Made by a program: the position numbers and the translations under genes. From Stromatinia cepivora (Eukaryota > Ascomycota > Leotiomycetes > Helotiales > Sclerotiniaceae), in the NCBI GenBank assembly GCA_014898415.1, contig RCTD01000015.1:1425942-1489941 (forward strand): a DNA stretch of 64,000 bases, read 5' to 3'. Positions within the stretch are counted from its first letter, which is position 1. Every line of letters begins with the position of its first letter. Below the pieces are notes generated by a model. The model was not told the DNA's origin. It ran no database searches and saw only the letters and a list, made by a program, of their open reading frames with translations. This document shows, in pieces, positions 59,263 to 64,000 of this stretch.

Positions 59263-61109
59263 ACGTGGTTTATCAGCGAGCGGGCCATATCACCGAGTGA
59301 GTCATTTTTATCTCAATTTATATCTTTCAACTTCAATATGTGATTTATTAATAATATATTATGGAATTGAATAATCAAGAAGGTCGAATATTTTTAGTTA
59401 TTGAAGTTATCAATAAAGATTAAAAATTAAGTATTCGGAAAATTGTTAAATTATATAATATCCTGTATACAAAGATTTAGTGTAGAATGAATGGTTCTAT
59501 CCTTTATATCGAATCTCGAATAAATGATTATAATTTGATCAAATTAGAAGAGAAGATATTTATCTAGTATATAATTGATATAGATGAAAGAGGATTTGTA
59601 TTTAAATTAAATGATATAAAAGATATAGCGAATTATATTTTCGAATTGCGAGATGTAAAGAAAGTTGGAAAGTTTTGGGTTTATTGTTTTATTAAACGAT
59701 ATTCAAAATTAAAGATACATTTTAATTATATTTATAATTTCCAAAGAGCTTTTTACGAAAATCCTAAATTTATTGAAGAGTGGTTTCGATTGGTATCGAA
59801 TATAAAGATGAAATATGGTATTCAAGATTGTGATTTCTATAATTTCGATAAAATCGGTTTTATGATGAATATAATATACTTTGGAATGATTGTAATTAAT
59901 ATTGAGCGAAATAATAGAAGCAAGGTAATACAATCAGATAATCGAAAGTGAGTTATGGCAATTATATATAGCAATAGAAAGGATGAAATTATATCTCTAT
60001 TTCTGATAGTTCAAAGATAAGTTTATTTTTCTAATTGATATATCGAAATCGATTTTCTTATGGATTGGATTATTAAATCTACTTTCAATGAATGAATAAA
60101 TAATAAGATAAGATTAAAATAATTAAAGTATTTCAATAAATATATTATTTGTCAAAAAAAAAACAAATATCGAATATTAATATTGAATGAATATGAAAGT
60201 TATAAATCAATACTTTTTAATCATATTACAAATCAAATAATATTATATACTTCAAATTACTATCATATTCAAATCATTTAATTCAACTATTCGATCTTAA
60301 ATGTTTTGATATATTCAAACATTTATATAATTATCAAATTAAAGGATTTATCAAGCTTATATCACCAAAATTGAATTCTTTATAATCTTCAAAGCTATAT
60401 ATTTACAATCATTTACTATTCAGAATATAAAAGCTAATTTTCCAAGAACAGATTTAATATTATTCGATTCTCAATTTATACACTCAAAATTAGATATTAG
60501 AATTCGTACTTCTATTTCTCCATTTACTTTCTTGGAACTTACCAATTTCTGAATCTTTCAAACCCCTTATAATCTAATTAAAACTCTCTTACAATCAACT
60601 TTAATAAAAACTCGAATAACTTATCATCAATCAAATTCTCCTATACTTATATTTAAGACTATATAAACTTTAATGAAAAATACAAAAAAACTAACATATA
60701 AAATTATACTTTTAAATACTGAGAATCGTATACTTCGAAGAACAAATAAAACATTAAATAAATCGATACACTAAAAAAATTCAATTATATAATGAAGAAA
60801 TACTTATTAAACAAAAAACTGAAGATATATTATCACAACAAAAAATTAATAATCAAATCCAATACAACGAACATCAAAATGAAAGAAATTCTAATAAAGA
60901 ATCATCTACTAATCGATACTATAATAAGTATAGAAAAACTGATCATAATTCAAGAATTTGTCAGAATAATATAATAGATCCTAAATTATTAGATTCTTGA
61001 TAATTTCAATGAATTGATTTAATTATTGTTAAATAATATAGATTTAAAATGATAAATTGAAGTAAAAGTGGCCCGCTCAGTGATATGGCCCGCTCGCTGA
61101 TAAACCACG
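59263..61109 (+). mobile_element. Fot1/pogo-type DNA transposon, RIP-decayed
   Basis: 1,847 bp flanked by TA on both sides (59,261-59,262 and 61,110-61,111). The terminal inverted repeats begin ACGTGGTTTATCAGCGAGCG and are about 45 bp; the inner bases differ only by C-to-T/G-to-A changes. The interior encodes a decayed transposase of the Tc1/mariner superfamily, pogo/Fot1 branch: a CENP-B-like DNA-binding part (LSIRKIVKLYNIP), then VGKFWVYCFIKR and KYGIQDCDFYNFDKIGFMM, which carries the first catalytic Asp, and later ILILNEYESYKS, where the second catalytic Asp is Asn. Length, TIRs and TA duplication all fit the family. Confidence 0.92.
59352..60974 (+). pseudogene. Fot1/pogo transposase pseudogene
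   Basis: Derived from a DDE_1 transposase. The frame can be followed from about 59,360 to 60,970 through many stops. The best preserved part is 59,646-59,951 (101 codons), covering the end of the CENP-B-type helix-turn-helix and the first DDE strand. No active copy can be encoded here. Confidence 0.85.
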
Positions 61110-61125
61110 TTATACGAAAACATTA

Positions 61126-61720
61126 TTCCTTAAGATTACTTATAGTAAAGAATCAATTAGTTATAAAATAATATTAAAACTTTTCATTATTCTTTTAATT
61201 GTATAAGAATTTTTTCTTTTTATAATCTTATAAAAAAATATTAAAGGGATGACGAATATTATTGAATCGATATAGTTTTATAATAAAGAATTTTTATAAA
61301 GTTTTTTAATTTATTAAGAGTATTTCTATTCTAATGTATATATTTTAAAACACCTTTCATAATTCGACTTGTCACGGAAAGCCCTGTGATCCCCTGTATC
61401 CTACGAAGGATCAAAGCGTATGCTTTCCAATCGGAATGAAGGATCTTCTAGCCCTTACCAATCTACCAATTGATAAGGTGATCCTGATATACTAATAAAC
61501 AAAGATCTAGCCTAATTAAGGTGTATATCGGCTAGATAACCATTCATTTGTTCTATATATACAGCTCTTGATTCATATAATCAAGGGCAAGTCATTCAAT
61601 TCTTTTACTCTACCAATCACGTGTACCACCTATTCCCCGATCCCTGAAAGTGCTCTGTAATCATACTATCCCGTGATACGATTCTTATTGGTTTAGAAAG
61701 TATATAAGATCTATATAAGA
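61126..61720. mobile_element. LTR family 3-like copy interrupted by a solo LTR
   Basis: From about 61,126 to 61,365 the sequence follows LTR family 3 (shared AAAGAATCAATTAGT and CTTTTCATTAT segments). It appears to resume after 61,679 (GATTCTTATTGGTTTAG against GATTCCTAGCTTTACTAG). The interruption is the solo LTR at 61,370-61,678. Confidence 0.55.
61370..61678. mobile_element. Solo LTR, family 1
   Basis: 309 bp from TGTCACGGAAAGCCC to CCCGTGATA. It is flanked by CGACT (61,365-61,369) and CGATT (61,679-61,683), a 5-bp duplication with one C/T difference as RIP would produce. It is the least decayed copy of this family, with GC-rich ends. Confidence 0.8.
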
Positions 61721-62015
61721 ATATAAAATTGAAAAGAAATGAATTGAATTTATTAAAGATTAAAAATATTATAAATAATATATAAAATAAAATTGAAGGA
61801 AGAAAAATATTTAATCAATTGAAAGCTTTTTAATAATATAATTTTTATTATTTTGCGATCGATGATTATAGAATAATAATTAATTGAAGGATTTAAGATT
61901 GAATTGAAGAATTGAGGTTATTGAAAAGATTAAGAACGATTTTGATTGATTTAATAAATCAGAGTAAGAGTACAATGAGAAAGATAAAGAACTTTAAAAT
62001 ATTTCATATTCTCTT

Positions 62016-62297
62016 TGTCACGAATCGTGAACCACAGGAGGCTAACCACGTGATACCTCTTATCTCCCATATCAATTTATAAACTGATCATCCGTGTGTA
62101 TGCGTTACGAATCATACGATTTAGTATAGTAAAATGGTAACCCTAATAATGTATATGTACAATCCTACAACCCACAAATGGGTATTTGTATATATATATC
62201 TAATCGCTCCTTACGAGCCATAATTCTTCAGTTATAGATTCTAAAGAATATAATTGATCCTGTTTATTCAACTCTACTACGACTTTTGTGCATCATA
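62016..62297 (+). repeat. 5' LTR of Gypsy copy B (LTR family 2)
   Basis: 282 bp starting TGTCACGAATCGTGAACC, the same length as the LTR at 43,792-44,073. It contains a GTCACGA...CGTGA inverted pair near its start. Confidence 0.9.
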
Positions 62298-64000
62298 TTA
62301 TCTACAATTTCATTTACAAGCGTTCGATTATCTGATAATCTTTCAAATAATATTTTATTTTAATAATACCTTTTTAGGTGAACTTTTATAATATTATACC
62401 CAAAGAAAAAAGATCTATTCCGATCTAATCGACGAAGATATAAACATTTTTAAAAGTATATCATTATTTTCACATACAACGAACTCCTCCTTTTATATAC
62501 TCCGAATTTTCGAAAGTATATTCTAAGGAATCTTTTTCTTCTCCTCAATTATTTCAACAATTTTTCAAAGAAAATATGATATAGGATTAGATAACATTAT
62601 TATTAAAAGAAGAAGATTGGTAAAGAGAAGATTCCAATATATAAAGTTAATACTCCCAACGATTCAATTGCTTCTTCCGAACCATTATTATAATTACAAA
62701 TCTCTATACAATAATTATAAGTTTGAAAAAGGAGAATCGATAATTGAAAATTATAATGATAATAAGCTTTACAATAATACAATCTCCTTTTGAGTCCCAA
62801 ATGATGCTTATATAAGCATTCAGATCAATAGTAGTACTTAAAATTCCCTTTATTCCTTCAATCGAAATCTAAGGATCTTTATCTAAACAAATCCGAAGAT
62901 CTTAAATCAAAGAAAGAAAACTTTAATCAAACGATTTGATTATCCAGGCTCTTCAAGGATTCTTTTTCTCTTTCAGGAAATGATAATCTATTTAATAATC
63001 AGGGGTTCTTTTATTCAAGAAACCGATCTAATTGGTTAAGATCGTATTCCTGTATTAATCACAATTTGTAATAAGATGTATATATATTTAAACCTATAAA
63101 TCTTACTACTAAATTTAATGATGATATTGAATCTAAAACTAATTTGTAGTAATTATTGGTTATAGAACGATTCGAACTGTATATTATATCATTTAAAAAT
63201 GAAATACAACATTGTATATACATAATCGATTAAATCGAATCGGAAATACAAATATATTGTTATACTTTTTATATATAAATACCCCGATTTATAATATTCG
63301 AATTGATTGAATAGTTTGTAGTGATCTATCGGAATCTGGTTGAAGTTGATGATACTCATTCTTAATACGAGATATAGATTATACTTAATACAATTCGATA
63401 TAACAATTTCCTAAAATAATATAGAAAGTTTAGATTACTTATTACTCAAATAAAGATTATTAATAATAAAATCCTATTTAGAAATCTTGAATAGAAGATT
63501 TCCGATTTTCTTTGTAAGTAGTAATAATACTTATTAAGAATTACAAGATTATAGAAGAATTTATGAATATATTTATTAAAATAATCAAAACGAAGTTTCA
63601 TTATAAAACGAAATCGATATTGTATTGATCGAGAAGTTTTTATAGCTATTTGCAAACCAATAATTATTATGAACCCCTTACAATCCTTTCGGAGTTTTAA
63701 TAGTTCCAATTTTGGAACCTTTATATTCCCGAAACCATTTCCATTCCGAAATACTCCTTCCGGATACACCAGTCCTACTACATCCAATAATTATTCGAAT
63801 TTCAAATGCTCATCGCCCTTTTCCTTTTCTAGAATAATATATATATCGATACTTGTATCGATAATCTTAATAAAATCGAGATAATACAAAAAAAACAAAA
63901 GAATTCAAAGAATATCGGGATACCGAAGAAGATTTCAATTTAGAAGCTACAATTGAAATTATAGAATGCTTGTTTAGAAGAAGAAAAGCATTTAAAACCA
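62016..64000 (+). mobile_element. Ty3/Gypsy chromovirus, copy B (5' part, runs off the window)
   Basis: A 5' LTR (62,016-62,297, family 2) is followed by a long leader of about 1.37 kb and a gag start at about 63,669. From 62,712 onward it matches copy A (37,733 onward). The gag frame (63,669-63,884) contains SFRSFNSSNFGTF and PFRNTPSGYTSP and is less decayed than the same part of copy A. The rest lies beyond the window. Confidence 0.88.

Noticed and set aside
59646..59951. Apparent 101-aa gene in the AT-rich block
   Set aside because: It is an uninterrupted fragment of the decayed Fot1/pogo transposase.
56845..61678. The two family 1 LTRs considered as the ends of one complete element
   Set aside because: Outer flanks (GAATA and CGATT) do not match, whereas the right LTR alone has near-matching flanks; a solo LTR is the better reading.

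Overview
This window reads as nuclear DNA of a filamentous ascomycete. The evidence is many 45-100 nt spliceosomal introns, typical fungal orthologues (PEX3, ATG101, BET5, a CaMKK with a fungal-type C-terminus) and a sharp split into a moderate-GC gene-bearing part and an extremely AT-rich repeat part decayed by C-to-T/G-to-A change, the signature of repeat-induced point mutation (RIP). Leotiomycetes, for example Sclerotiniaceae such as Botrytis or Sclerotinia, would fit. That placement is inference from general resemblance, not a search.

Positions 1-20,100 are a dense housekeeping block. In order: RPL2/uL2 (+), adenosine kinase (+), an EST1/SMG7-like NMD/telomere factor (-), a ZNF511-like C2H2 protein (+), ATG101 (-), PEX3 (+), TRAPP subunit BET5 (-), a CaMKK-type kinase (+), splicing factor BUD31 (-), complex I LYR subunit NDUFA6 (+) and RNA polymerase I/III subunit RPC19 (-). 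Exon structures were rebuilt by hand; summed exon lengths are multiples of three for every gene except the EST1/SMG7-like one, which carries one extra base. Several genes are divergent pairs sharing 300-1,100 bp promoters (EST1-like/ZNF511-like, ATG101/PEX3, BET5/CaMKK, BUD31/NDUFA6). Two introns are GC-AG.

Positions 20,100-37,640 are gene-poor. They hold one unrecognised low-complexity fungal protein (26,254-27,666), one HAL/HRK1-type kinase (30,346-31,996), many simple repeats, a well-formed hAT-type MITE with an 8-bp target duplication (21,343-21,559) and a diverged probable relative (37,273-37,507).

Positions 37,640-64,000 are a RIP-decayed nest of transposons with no intact gene. It contains: a 5'-truncated Ty3/Gypsy chromovirus (about 37,733-44,073) and the start of a second copy (62,016 to the window end); a complete minus-strand 7.4 kb LTR element with 291-bp LTRs and CCTAT target duplication (45,621-53,055), which carries a long accessory frame on the opposite strand; a complete 2.0 kb non-autonomous LTR element with 191-bp LTRs and CTTGA target duplication (53,536-55,507) that shares LTR ends, leader and a scrap of pol with the 7.4 kb element; a third LTR family (two copies and an inverted fragment); a gag-like relic; and a 1,847-bp Fot1/pogo element flanked by TA with RIP-spared terminal repeats (59,263-61,109). 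The autonomous/non-autonomous LTR pair and the antisense accessory frame are the most novel-looking content.
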